Source of the DNA: Dictyobacter kobayashii
GTDB taxonomy: Bacteria > Chloroflexota > Ktedonobacteria > Ktedonobacterales > Ktedonobacteraceae
Direction: 5' to 3'
Length of the DNA stretch: 64,000 bases
Assembly: GCF_003967555.1 (NCBI RefSeq)
Contig: NZ_BIFS01000001.1
Coordinates: 2,790,001-2,854,000 of the forward strand
Below are positions 8,719 to 17,419 of this stretch, piece after piece; the first letter of the stretch is position 1, and the number at the start of each line of letters is the position of its first letter. The translations under genes were made by a program, and so were the position numbers. Under the pieces are notes generated by a model. The model was given only the letters and a program-made list of their open reading frames with translations, was not told where the DNA came from and ran no database searches.

Positions 8719-10038
8719 ATGCCAGAACTGATAATTACCAAAAATCTCGACGTCCCAGGTATAGATAAATTAGACACCTATCGACAGCATGGCGGCTATG
8801 AGGCTCTGGCGAAAGCGCTCCGCGACTACCAGCCAGACGACTTAATCGAAGCCATCAAAACCTCCGGCCTGCGTGGTCGCGGAGGTGCCGGCTTCCCAAC
8901 TGGCCTCAAATGGAGCTTTCTGGCCAAGAATGACCGACCTCGCTACCTGTGCTGCAATTGCGATGAAAGCGAACCAGGCACCTGCAAAGATCGTGTGATC
9001 ATGGAACAGATCCCACATCGCCTGATCGAAGGGGTGATCATTACCAGCTATGCCTGTAAGGTCCATACTGCCTTTATCTATGTTCGTGGTGAACTGGTGA
9101 AGGCTGGCCAGCAGGTTGAGCGTGCTGTTGAAGATGCCTATGCCGCTGGCCTGCTGGGCAAAAATATTCTGGGCAGCGACTTCAGCCTGGATGTGATTGT
9201 CCATCGTGGCGCGGGCGCCTATATTTGTGGTGAAGAGAGTGCGTTGATGGAATCTCTGGAGGGTCGCCGTGGCTACCCTCGCTTGAAGCCTCCCTTCCCG
9301 GCTGTGGTGGGCCTGTATGGCGGCCCGACCGTGATCAATAACTGCGAGACGCTGGCGACGGTTCCAGCCATCGTAGAGGGGGGAGCCGATTGGTACGCCT
9401 CCTTTGGTACGGAGAAGAGTAAGGGGACGCGTATCTTCTGCCTGAGTGGTCAGGTGAAGAAGCCAGGCAATTATGAGTTGCCGCTGGGTGTGCCGCTGAG
9501 TACGTTGATCTATGATGAGCGCTACGGCGGTGGCATGCTGGATGATCGTCAATTGAAGGCGGTAATTCCAGGTGGTTCTTCGACCTTTATTCTGTCACCG
9601 GATAAAGTGGATACGCCTCTGGATTATGAGTCTATTGCGGCGGCCGGTTCGATGCTGGGTTCGGGCGGCGTGATCGTGATTTCGGATGCCACCTGTATCG
9701 TGGGTGCGATCCTGCGTATGACCGAGTTCTATCGCGATGAGTCGTGCGGCAAGTGTACCCCATGTCGCGAGGGTACCTTCTGGATGACTGAGATCCTGGA
9801 GCGTCTGGAACATGGCCATGGGCAGCTGAAGGATGTCGATCTGCTGCTGGATATCTGTGATAACCTGGCTGGAAAATCGTTCTGCCCGCTGGGTGACGCG
9901 GCCACCAGCTCGATTACCAGTGGTATTCGCCAGTTCCGTGAGGAGTTTGAATATCACGCCACACATGGTTGTTGCATGACTGGTCCTGGCAGTAAGAAGC
10001 ATACTGCTGAGGTAGCTCAGCCTGCTGGAACACACTAG
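8719..10038 (+). CDS. nuoF: NADH-quinone oxidoreductase subunit F
   Basis: NuoF binds NADH, FMN and the [4Fe-4S] cluster N3, so electrons enter complex I here. The 439-residue product has the FMN/NADH glycine-rich loop GLRGRGGAGFPTGLKWSF near residues 50-67, the second loop GAGAYICGEESALMESLEG and the N3 ligands in SCGKCTPCREG with the distal Cys in FCPLGDA. Length and order match the family. AAAGGATG stands a good distance before the ATG. It follows the repeat-filled gap after nuoE and is 18 bases before nuoG, so it may need its own transcript start or readthrough of that gap. Confidence 0.96.
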   Translation: MPELIITKNLDVPGIDKLDTYRQHGGYEALAKALRDYQPDDLIEAIKTSGLRGRGGAGFPTGLKWSFLAKNDRPRYLCCNCDESEPGTCKDRVIMEQIPHRLIEGVIITSYACKVHTAFIYVRGELVKAGQQVERAVEDAYAAGLLGKNILGSDFSLDVIVHRGAGAYICGEESALMESLEGRRGYPRLKPPFPAVVGLYGGPTVINNCETLATVPAIVEGGADWYASFGTEKSKGTRIFCLSGQVKKPGNYELPLGVPLSTLIYDERYGGGMLDDRQLKAVIPGGSSTFILSPDKVDTPLDYESIAAAGSMLGSGGVIVISDATCIVGAILRMTEFYRDESCGKCTPCREGTFWMTEILERLEHGHGQLKDVDLLLDICDNLAGKSFCPLGDAATSSITSGIRQFREEFEYHATHGCCMTGPGSKKHTAEVAQPAGTH

Positions 10039-10056
10039 AATAGAGGAAGTTCTGAC

Positions 10057-12222
10057 ATGCCAGAAGAGAAAAAAGAAGAGCTTATACATCTCACCATTGA
10101 TGGCATCCCTGTAGAAGTTCCTCCGGGAACTCTGGTGTGGGCGGCTGCTCAAAAGGCGGGTATTGAAATTCCCATCTATTGCTACCACCAGAAGATGCCC
10201 CCTCTAGGTGCCTGTCGTATGTGCTTTGTGGAGATTGAGAAGATGCCGAAGCCTCCACAAACCTCGTGTACGACTCCGGTCGCTGAGGGTATGGTGGTGC
10301 ATACGAAGACGGAGAAGGTGCTGAAGGCGCGTAAGGGGACGCTTGAGTTCCTGTTGCTCAATCATCCACTGGATTGCCCTATCTGCGATAAAGCTGGTGA
10401 GTGCGATCTGCAGGATTTTACTTTGCGCCATGGCCCTGGCAATACGCGTTTCGATCTGCATAAACGCCACTATGAGAAGCCGATCCCGGTGAGTGAGGAT
10501 GTGTTGCTGGATCGTGAGCGTTGCATTCTTTGCCAGCGTTGTACGCGCTTCAGTTCTGAGATTTCGATGGATAATGGCCTGGTGATGATCTCGCGTGGAT
10601 ACAAGATGGAGGTCGGAACGGCTCCTGGCCATGCCTTTGATTCGGTTTTCTCGGGTAATACTACCGAGATTTGCCCGGTTGGTGCGTTGACGGCTTCGAC
10701 CTATCGTTTTAAGGCTCGTCCATGGGAACTCAAGCATACGGCCAGTGTCTGCAATAACTGTAGCGTCGGCTGTAATGCTCGTGTCGATACCCGCGTGGAT
10801 CGCGTGATGCGTTTGATGTCGCGCAATAATGATGCCGTTGATGATGGTTGGCTGTGTAATCGGGGACGCTGGGAGTTTGAGTATGTCAACAGTCCCAAAC
10901 GTCTGCGCACGCCGCTTATTCGCCGCAATGGCCAGTTAACGCCGGCTAGCTGGAATGAGGCGCTATCATTTATCGCTAGCCGCTTGAAAGAGATTGTGGC
11001 TCAGCATGGGCCTCAGTCGGTGGCCGGTATCGGTTCGACGCGCACGACCAATGAAGAGGCTTATCTCTTCCAGAAGTTGCTGCGCCAGGTGATCGGCACT
11101 AAGAATGTGGATCACCATCATGGTACATTCCCGGGTGCGCGCGATCAGTTGACGGGCAAGCCATGGGCGATGACGAATAGTATCGTGGATATCGAGCTGG
11201 CTTCCCATATTGTGCTGGTAGCTTCCGATCCCTATCAGCGCCAACCGATCTTGAATCTGCGCATGAAGAAAGCCCTGCGCAATGGCGCTAAGATCTTTAT
11301 TATCAATTCGGCTGAGACCGAGCTGGATCGCCTGGCGGCCCTGACCTTGCGTGTCCCGACTGGCTCTGAAGGGATCGCGGTCAAAGCGATGCTGAAACAC
11401 TTGCTGAATAATAAGTCCGTTGACCTGAATGGCTATGAGGATATGCGCTCTATTATTCAGCGCGAGGATCAGGTGATCCGTGCTGGTGAGGATTCCTTCG
11501 GGGCGAAGGTGACGACCCAGCTGCAGAGTCTGGCCGAGGAGTTGTTGACGGCTAAGGGCGCGGTTATTCTGTATGATGAGATGGCCACGCTTGTGTCTGG
11601 CAATGAGGATCTGGCGGCTGATGTGCAGGCCCTGGCGGTGTTGACGAAACAACTGGATCGTCCTGGCGCTGGCGTTGGTCCTTTGTTTGAGGATGCTAAT
11701 TCTCTGGGCGCTCGCGATATGGGCCTCTTGCCCGATGCTTTGCCTGGCTATCAGCCTGTGGATGAGCCCGGACTGTCTTATGATGAGATTCTGAACAATT
11801 CCCAGGTGAAGGCATTGTTGGTGATGGGTGCTAATCCAGCCCGGCATTTGCCTGAGGGTCACCTGCCTCCTTCACTAGAACTGGTGGTTGTACAGGAACT
11901 GTTGTTGAATGAAACGGCTCAGCAGGCCGATGTGGTGCTGCCCGCGGTCTCTTTTGCTGAAAAAGATGGTAGCATGACGAATGTGGACCACCATGTACAG
12001 GCCATTCGCCGTGCCCTACGTCCTGTGCCAGGGGCTAAAGCTGATTGGGAGATCCTGGTGGCGCTGGCCCAGGCTCTTGGTGAGAGCTGGACCTATGCCA
12101 GTCCGAGCGATGTGCTGCTGGAGATCGCTGAGCAGAATCCTTTCTATGCTGGTCTGACCTGGGAGGATCTGGGAGCACAGGGTATTCGCGTTGTACAGGA
12201 GCAGGAGGTTGCTCATGTTTGA
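10057..12222 (+). CDS. nuoG: NADH-quinone oxidoreductase subunit G
   Basis: NuoG is the large iron-sulfur subunit of the peripheral arm. The 721-residue product starts with a [2Fe-2S] ferredoxin domain (CYHQKMPPLGACRMC...C), then the His-ligated N5 motif HPLDCPICDKAGEC, then the N4 motif CILCQRCTRF with the distal CPVGAL. Next is CNNCSVGC followed after exactly 27 residues by C, the spacing that binds the extra cluster N7 present only in some bacteria such as E. coli and Thermus. The rest (about residues 220-720) is a molybdopterin-oxidoreductase-like fold without a metal role. AGAGGAAG precedes the ATG; the stop overlaps nuoH by 8 bases. Confidence 0.95.
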   Translation: MPEEKKEELIHLTIDGIPVEVPPGTLVWAAAQKAGIEIPIYCYHQKMPPLGACRMCFVEIEKMPKPPQTSCTTPVAEGMVVHTKTEKVLKARKGTLEFLLLNHPLDCPICDKAGECDLQDFTLRHGPGNTRFDLHKRHYEKPIPVSEDVLLDRERCILCQRCTRFSSEISMDNGLVMISRGYKMEVGTAPGHAFDSVFSGNTTEICPVGALTASTYRFKARPWELKHTASVCNNCSVGCNARVDTRVDRVMRLMSRNNDAVDDGWLCNRGRWEFEYVNSPKRLRTPLIRRNGQLTPASWNEALSFIASRLKEIVAQHGPQSVAGIGSTRTTNEEAYLFQKLLRQVIGTKNVDHHHGTFPGARDQLTGKPWAMTNSIVDIELASHIVLVASDPYQRQPILNLRMKKALRNGAKIFIINSAETELDRLAALTLRVPTGSEGIAVKAMLKHLLNNKSVDLNGYEDMRSIIQREDQVIRAGEDSFGAKVTTQLQSLAEELLTAKGAVILYDEMATLVSGNEDLAADVQALAVLTKQLDRPGAGVGPLFEDANSLGARDMGLLPDALPGYQPVDEPGLSYDEILNNSQVKALLVMGANPARHLPEGHLPPSLELVVVQELLLNETAQQADVVLPAVSFAEKDGSMTNVDHHVQAIRRALRPVPGAKADWEILVALAQALGESWTYASPSDVLLEIAEQNPFYAGLTWEDLGAQGIRVVQEQEVAHV

Positions 12223-13484
12223 TTTCATGAATGATCCGACTGTGGCCCTGATTGTGGCGACGATTGTGAAGGGCGCAATCTTGATTGTGGTTCTTCTGAC
12301 CGCCTTTGCCTACATGACGCTGATCGAGCGGCGCGTGGTGGCTAAAATTCAGGGTCGCCTGGGTCCGAATCGCGCTGGCCCGCTGGGCTTGCTACAGCCA
12401 GTGGCTGATGCGCTGAAGATGGCCTTTAAAGAGCAGATTGTGCCGACTCAGGCTAAGAAAGCTATCTACCTGGTGGCTCCGGTCATTTCAGTTGTGGTGG
12501 CCCTGTGTGCCTTTGCGGTGGTGCCGATCGGCAATAACTGGAGCGGCAATCGCAATGTACATAGCATCTGGGACCCCTTTATCGGCGATATTAATGTCGG
12601 CATCCTCTGGATCCTGGCTATCTCTTCGCTGGCAGTCTACGGCATTGTACTTGGTGGCTGGTCTTCGGGCAATCGCTATTCATTGCTGGGTGCTCTGCGT
12701 AGTGCCGCTCAGATGGTTTCATATGAAACAAGTCTGGGTCTTGCGCTGAGTGGCGTGCTGATGTGGGCGGGCTCGCTGAGCATGGTGGATATCGTTAATC
12801 GCCAGATCGATATGGGGATCTGGTTCCTGTTCGCTCAGCCCCTGGGTTTTTGTGATCTACCTGATCGCTGGTGTGGCTGAGGTGAACCGCGCCCCGTTCG
12901 ATCTGCCGGAAGCCGAGCAGGAATTGACGGCTGGTTATCTGACCGAGTATAGCGGCCTGCGCTGGAGCCTCTATCAGATGGCCGAGTATATCAATATGAT
13001 TACGGTTAGCTCGATTGCCTCTACCCTTTTCCTGGGTGGCTGGAGCTTCTTCGGACTGACCGATCATATTCCGGTGCTCTCGATCGTCATCTTTGCTATC
13101 AAGGTTGCCTTCTTCCTGTTCCTGTTCATCTGGTTGCGTGCTACCTTACCTCGTATCCGCTATGATCGCCTGATGCGCTTTGGCTGGCAGGCACTCTTAC
13201 CTCTGTCGGTGCTCAACATTCTTATCACTGCCTTTGCGGTTGCTCTGCATTGGAGCTGGGTGGTCAGTGGTGTTGGTGGACTGCTTGTCATCGTTATTAT
13301 GCTGTTTGTCATTCGCCGCCAGGGCTTTACAGATGGCACGCACTTTGAAGAGAAGTCGAGTAGGGGAGAACAGGTTCTGCCTACCTCGGTTCGGCTGGCT
13401 CACTATGAAAATCCAACCCTTCCTGCTGTGAACTCTGAACCGGTGGCACAGGAAGCACCTGACTCGACTGCGGTACGGGTATAA
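12215..13484 (+). CDS. nuoH: NADH-quinone oxidoreductase subunit H, frameshifted
   Basis: NuoH is the membrane subunit at the foot of the quinone tunnel. The first half ([21 protein letters not shown], the family signature) runs in one frame to TTTTT at 12847-12851, where the frame moves by one and the second half continues as [22 protein letters not shown], also a NuoH signature. Removing one T restores a 422-residue protein, so this is probably a homopolymer error rather than a broken gene. After the last helix there is a hydrophilic tail of about 60 residues, longer than usual. Start at ATG 12215 with GGAGG 8 bases upstream; overlaps nuoG by 8 bases. Confidence 0.9.
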
Positions 13485-13496
13485 GGAGTGAATGTA

Positions 13497-14111
13497 ATGT
13501 CTTTTGATATTGTCAAAGGCATGGCCACAACCCTGAAAAATATTGGTCGTAAGCCTACTACTGTCTCTTATCCTGAAGAGGAGCGTGACTTACCAGCTCG
13601 TTTTCGCGGTCGTCATGTGCTGCATCGCTATGATAATGGCCTGGAACGCTGCGTTGGCTGCTATCTCTGTGCAGGGGCGTGTCCCGCCGATGCCATCTAT
13701 ATTGAGGCTGAGGAGAATACTGAGGAGCATCGTGTCTCCCCGGGTGAGCGCCATGCTCGCGTCTTTGACGTCAACATGTTGCGCTGTATCTTCTGCGGCT
13801 ACTGTCAGGCAGCCTGTCCAACCGGAGCCATCACTTTAGAGCAGAATTATAAGCTTGCTTCATTTTATCCAGAGGATCTGGTCTATCATAAAGAGCAACT
13901 GCTGGAAGCGCAGGGTGAGGCGACTGTAGGCTCTAATTCTGTCTGGGCCGAGCCTGCCCCCTCGGATGCTATTCAGCCAGTGCCCCAGGAATCCCATGTC
14001 TTCGACGGCTCGCGTGCCAGTTCTGCCGCCGTCGGTTTAGGTAATATCGAGGTCGAACGTCCCAATCTTCTCGTCAATGAAGAGCAGGATGAGGATAGAA
14101 GAAAGCTGTGA
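13497..14111 (+). CDS. nuoI: NADH-quinone oxidoreductase subunit I
   Basis: NuoI carries the two [4Fe-4S] clusters N6a and N6b that pass electrons towards NuoB. The 204-residue product has both ferredoxin motifs: CVGCYLCAGACP and CIFCGYCQAACPTGAI. The region after about residue 125 is a poorly conserved acidic tail of some 80 residues, longer than in E. coli. The start at ATG 13497 is preferred because AAGGAG at 13483-13488 stands 8 bases upstream; GTG 13488 lies in that site. It follows nuoH by 12 bases. Peripheral arm, cytoplasmic face. Confidence 0.94.
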   Translation: MSFDIVKGMATTLKNIGRKPTTVSYPEEERDLPARFRGRHVLHRYDNGLERCVGCYLCAGACPADAIYIEAEENTEEHRVSPGERHARVFDVNMLRCIFCGYCQAACPTGAITLEQNYKLASFYPEDLVYHKEQLLEAQGEATVGSNSVWAEPAPSDAIQPVPQESHVFDGSRASSAAVGLGNIEVERPNLLVNEEQDEDRRKL

Positions 14112-14121
14112 AGTTGATCCT

Positions 14122-14185
14122 TCCGGTGAGGGTCGCTCGTAGGTGTGGGGTTTGTCCATGCTTATTCCAGGTGACCCTCACCGGA
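14122..14185. other. Hairpin between nuoI and nuoJ
   Basis: TCCGGTGAGGGTC at 14122-14134 is exactly complementary to GACCCTCACCGGA at 14173-14185, giving a 13-bp stem with a 38-base loop. It lies just upstream of the nuoJ ribosome site and may affect mRNA stability or translation. No T-run follows, so it is not a classical terminator. Confidence 0.5.
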
Positions 14186-14206
14186 GCGGATCGTAGAGGA
14201 AATGAT

Positions 14207-14740
14207 ATGACATTTGCTATCGTATCGTTTATCGTGCTGGCGGTCGCTACCGTTGCCACTGCAATCGGTGTTATCGCCTTCAAAAATGCCATCCACAGCG
14301 CCCTGAGTTTAATCCTCACGCTGTTGTTCCTGGCACTATTTTACTTGCAACTGCAGGCGATGTTCATCGCAGTTGTCCAGATACTCATTTATGCCGGTGC
14401 TATTATGGTGCTTTTCCTATTCGTTGTCACGATGCTGGCTCCCGATCAGAACGAATCAGATATACCGGATCGCATAGCCTGGCAACGTATCGTTGGCGGC
14501 CTGCTCGGCCTCGTGCTCGTAGCCGCCCTGAGCTACCTACTCTTCACCGGAACTCAAACTACTGCCGCCAAAGCAGATGCGGGCAACAGTCTTTCGCAAG
14601 CCGTAATACAATACCATGGAGATACCCAGGCCTTCGGCATGGCCCTCTTCCATGGCTTTCTATTCCCTTTCGAAGTCACTAGCCTGCTCATCGTCGTCGC
14701 CATCCTTGGCGCCCTCGTCTTTGGCCGTCGCACAAATTAG
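14207..14740 (+). CDS. nuoJ: NADH-quinone oxidoreductase subunit J
   Basis: NuoJ is a small membrane subunit with five helices that couples quinone reduction to the proton path. The 177-residue product has the typical helix-3 stretch QMFIAVVQILIYAGAIMVLFLF-like region (read here as AMFIAVVQILIYAG...) and ends GALVFGRR. A longer frame is open upstream, but AGAGGAAA stands directly before ATG 14207 and the upstream part forms a hairpin and does not resemble NuoJ, so I use 14207. It is followed by a 334-base gap with a large inverted-repeat element. Confidence 0.92.
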   Translation: MTFAIVSFIVLAVATVATAIGVIAFKNAIHSALSLILTLLFLALFYLQLQAMFIAVVQILIYAGAIMVLFLFVVTMLAPDQNESDIPDRIAWQRIVGGLLGLVLVAALSYLLFTGTQTTAAKADAGNSLSQAVIQYHGDTQAFGMALFHGFLFPFEVTSLLIVVAILGALVFGRRTN

Positions 14741-14771
14741 TGAATAAATCGTAGGTGCGCCCCTTGCGGGC

Positions 14772-15029
14772 AATACTTTCAACTTAGGAACCAGGAAGGA
14801 AATGAATGGAAAAAGAAACAAGATCAGTACGTGTGGGGCTTGCCCCCACTTGCTTCCTCGCCGCTCGAAAAAGCACCAACAAAGCGATGGGGAGCGATTT
14901 CATACGAGCATATTCTTGTTCTTGTTCCATTTTTAATTGGGAAGCAAGCAAGCGGGGGCAAGCCCCGCACGTACTGAGTTTCTTATCCATTTACGCTTCA
15001 AACGCCTTCGAAATTAAGTTGAAAGTATT
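14772..15029. repeat. Nested inverted-repeat element between nuoJ and nuoK
   Basis: Outer 15-base repeats (AATACTTTCAACTTA at 14772-14786; its reverse complement at 15015-15029) enclose a second inverted pair of about 31 bases with few mismatches (about 14825-14855 and 14945-14976; core GTACGTGTGGGGCTTGCCCC). The centre of about 90 bases is unique. The layout suggests a non-autonomous mobile element of about 258 bp. A fragment of the inner arm recurs at 2462-2485. Confidence 0.65.
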
Positions 15030-15074
15030 ATCCCTTGCTTCAAGCCTCGCACCTGCTGGAATAAGGAGAGAACA

Positions 15075-15374
15075 ATGCCATTATCTGCCTATCTGATAAT
15101 GAGCGCCGTATTGTTCACCATCGGAGTGATCGGCGTCCTGATCAGACGCAACCCACTCATTATCTTCATGTCCATTGAACTAATGCTGAATGCCGTCAAT
15201 CTATCGTTTGTGGCCCTATCACATTTTCTAGACTCTGCCGATGGGCAGATGTTTGTCTTCTTAGTGCTGACGGTCGCCGCCGCTGAAGTCGTGGTTGGTC
15301 TGGCCCTGATCGTCTCCATCTACCGTACGCGCCACAACATCGATGTTGACGAGATGAATATAATGCGAGGCTAG
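15075..15374 (+). CDS. nuoK: NADH-quinone oxidoreductase subunit K
   Basis: NuoK is a three-helix membrane subunit with two buried Glu residues needed for proton pumping. The 99-residue product matches the family in length. Both acidic positions are visible: the first Glu in IFMSIELMLNAVNL and the second in AAAEVVVGLALIV. AAGGAGAG precedes the ATG. Although separated from nuoJ by a repeat element, it is followed by nuoL after only two bases. Confidence 0.95.
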   Translation: MPLSAYLIMSAVLFTIGVIGVLIRRNPLIIFMSIELMLNAVNLSFVALSHFLDSADGQMFVFLVLTVAAAEVVVGLALIVSIYRTRHNIDVDEMNIMRG

Positions 15375-15376
15375 CT

Positions 15377-17419
15377 ATGACTAATCTAAGTCTATGGGTG
15401 CTCGTGCTTCCCTTGCTCGGATTTATTATCCTGGGCCTGGCGGGCAGGTTTATGCCACGGACGGCGATCTTGACGGTTGCCTGGGGAGCCTGTGGTCTGG
15501 CCTTCCTGGTCTCCGTCATTAACTTCTTTATTATGCTGCGTAGCACTCAGCATACAAGTGACCAGATTGTCTATCACTGGGCCAGCGCCGGCTCCTTTTC
15601 CCTGGACTTTGGGACGCTGTTGGACCCTCTGTCGATGACGATGCTGCTGGTTGTGACGGGCGTTGGCTTGCTGATCCATATCTATTCGGCGGGCTATATG
15701 GCCGATGATCCCAGTTTCTGGCGTTTCTTTGCCTACCTGAACTTTTTCATCTTTGCTATGGTAACCCTGGTGATCGCAGACAATTTCCTGTTCCTGCTGG
15801 TAGGCTGGGGACTGGTCGGCCTGGCTTCATATTTGCTGATCGGCTTCTGGTATCAGCGGCGCTCAGCTATTGCAGCCGCCCAGAAGGCGTTTGTGATCAA
15901 TGTGATCGGCGATTTTGGCCTGATGCTGGCGATCTTCTTGATCTTCCTGGGCGCGGGTCGCCTGGATTATGCTGGCGTGCTGGGTCATACCTTTAGCGGG
16001 ACCAGTACGGCGATTGCGCTGCTGCTCTTTGTGGCCTGTGCGGCCAAGTCGGCTCAGCTTCCACTCTATATGTGGTTACCGGATGCTATGGAAGGCCCGA
16101 CCCCGGTCAGTGCGCTGATCCATGCCGCTACTATGGTAACGGCGGGCGTCTACCTGGTTGCTCGTGCTTATCCCATTTTTGATCAGTCTCACCTGGCACT
16201 CGGCGTCGTGGCCGGTATTGGTGGTGCGACCGCCCTCTATGCCGCTACCATCGCCCTGTTCCAACTGGACATCAAGCGTGTGCTGGCCTACTCAACCATC
16301 AGCCAGCTGGGCTATATGTTCATGGCTGAAGGGGTACAGAATTATGCTGGTGGTATTTTCCATCTGATTACCCATGCTTTCTTTAAAGCCTTGCTCTTTC
16401 TGGGCGCTGGTGCTGTTATCCACGCGCTGGCAGGTGAGCAGGATATGCGCAAGATGGGTGGCCTCTGGGGCCGTCTGCGTGTTACCGGCCTGACCTTCCT
16501 GATCGCGGCTCTGGCCATCAGCGGCATCTTTCCTCTCGCTGGCTTCTGGAGTAAAGATGATATTCTGGCCTCGGTACTGGCTGAGGCAACCTCTTCGGGG
16601 ATTGTCTGGTACTACGTGCTGTGGATCGTTGGTGTCGGTACTGCTGGCCTGACCGCCTTCTATATGTTCCGTCTCTTCTTTGGTATCTTTGCTGGCGATT
16701 ATCGCGGTGCGGCTGTTGCTGCTGTTAGCGAGGACGATGTTGAGGAAGAGGAGGCTGCGGCCTCCGGTCATCACCATGGTGGTGTGGTGCGCTATAACTC
16801 TATCCATGACGTGCAGCCGGTGATGTCTATACCATTGATCATTCTGGCCGTGCTCTCGGTCATCGGCGGTTTTATCGGTTCGATGGCCCTCTTTGGCGCT
16901 CCCGGTTGGTCGCCACTGGTTCATTTCTTACCATCCGGGTTGTCCGCCCATGCTCCCGATCCAACACTTACACTGGGATGGATCTCGACCGGTGTTAGCC
17001 TGCTGGTGGCCGTGCTGGGGATTGCTGCCGCCTGGCGTCTCTATGGTAAGGGTTTTGCCTTTAAAGAGCATACCAATCCTCTCTATCAATTGGTCTTCCA
17101 CAAGTATTATGTGGATGAGGCCTTGAACGCTGTGTTGATCAAACCTGTGCTGGCCCTTGGCCGTGGCCTCTCCCACTATGTGGAGGGCGATGTGCTGGAT
17201 GGTGGGAGCCGTGGCGTCTCCCGCGTGTTCCGTGGTACCAGCGCTGTCGTGCGCCGGGTCCAGACCGGTTATATGCGCAACTATGCGCTGGGTATTCTCT
17301 TAGGCGTTGTCGTAATTATTGTGTACTATGCGGTGAGGGGTAGCAGCTATGTTCTTTCTTTCTGCGGTCATCTTCTTTCCCCTTCTGGGAGGACTGGCGC
17401 TGCTCTTTTTTCCACGTGA
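15377..17419 (+). CDS. nuoL: NADH-quinone oxidoreductase subunit L, 3' end probably shifted
   Basis: NuoL is the distal antiporter-like subunit with the long lateral helix. The product shows the proton-channel motif GPTPVSALIHAATMVTAGVYL, the following KRVLAYSTISQLGYM and a C-terminal HL-helix region. A His/Glu-rich loop (EEEEAAASGHHHG) interrupts the part near residue 455. As given, the frame overlaps nuoM by 71 bases and ends in a non-family tail. Adding one G to GGGG at 17337-17340 gives an end YYAVRG followed by TAG at 17341-17343, five bases before nuoM. I infer a true length of 655 residues. Confidence 0.93.
   Translation: MTNLSLWVLVLPLLGFIILGLAGRFMPRTAILTVAWGACGLAFLVSVINFFIMLRSTQHTSDQIVYHWASAGSFSLDFGTLLDPLSMTMLLVVTGVGLLIHIYSAGYMADDPSFWRFFAYLNFFIFAMVTLVIADNFLFLLVGWGLVGLASYLLIGFWYQRRSAIAAAQKAFVINVIGDFGLMLAIFLIFLGAGRLDYAGVLGHTFSGTSTAIALLLFVACAAKSAQLPLYMWLPDAMEGPTPVSALIHAATMVTAGVYLVARAYPIFDQSHLALGVVAGIGGATALYAATIALFQLDIKRVLAYSTISQLGYMFMAEGVQNYAGGIFHLITHAFFKALLFLGAGAVIHALAGEQDMRKMGGLWGRLRVTGLTFLIAALAISGIFPLAGFWSKDDILASVLAEATSSGIVWYYVLWIVGVGTAGLTAFYMFRLFFGIFAGDYRGAAVAAVSEDDVEEEEAAASGHHHGGVVRYNSIHDVQPVMSIPLIILAVLSVIGGFIGSMALFGAPGWSPLVHFLPSGLSAHAPDPTLTLGWISTGVSLLVAVLGIAAAWRLYGKGFAFKEHTNPLYQLVFHKYYVDEALNAVLIKPVLALGRGLSHYVEGDVLDGGSRGVSRVFRGTSAVVRRVQTGYMRNYALGILLGVVVIIVYYAVRGSSYVLSFCGHLLSPSGRTGAALFST

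Noticed and set aside
8842..9552. Long minus-strand ORF inside nuoF
   Set aside because: Antisense shadow of a well-conserved gene; low-complexity translation without motifs.
10966..11862. 298-codon minus-strand ORF inside nuoG
   Set aside because: Lies opposite conserved NuoG sequence; translation is rich in Arg, His and Gln, without domains.
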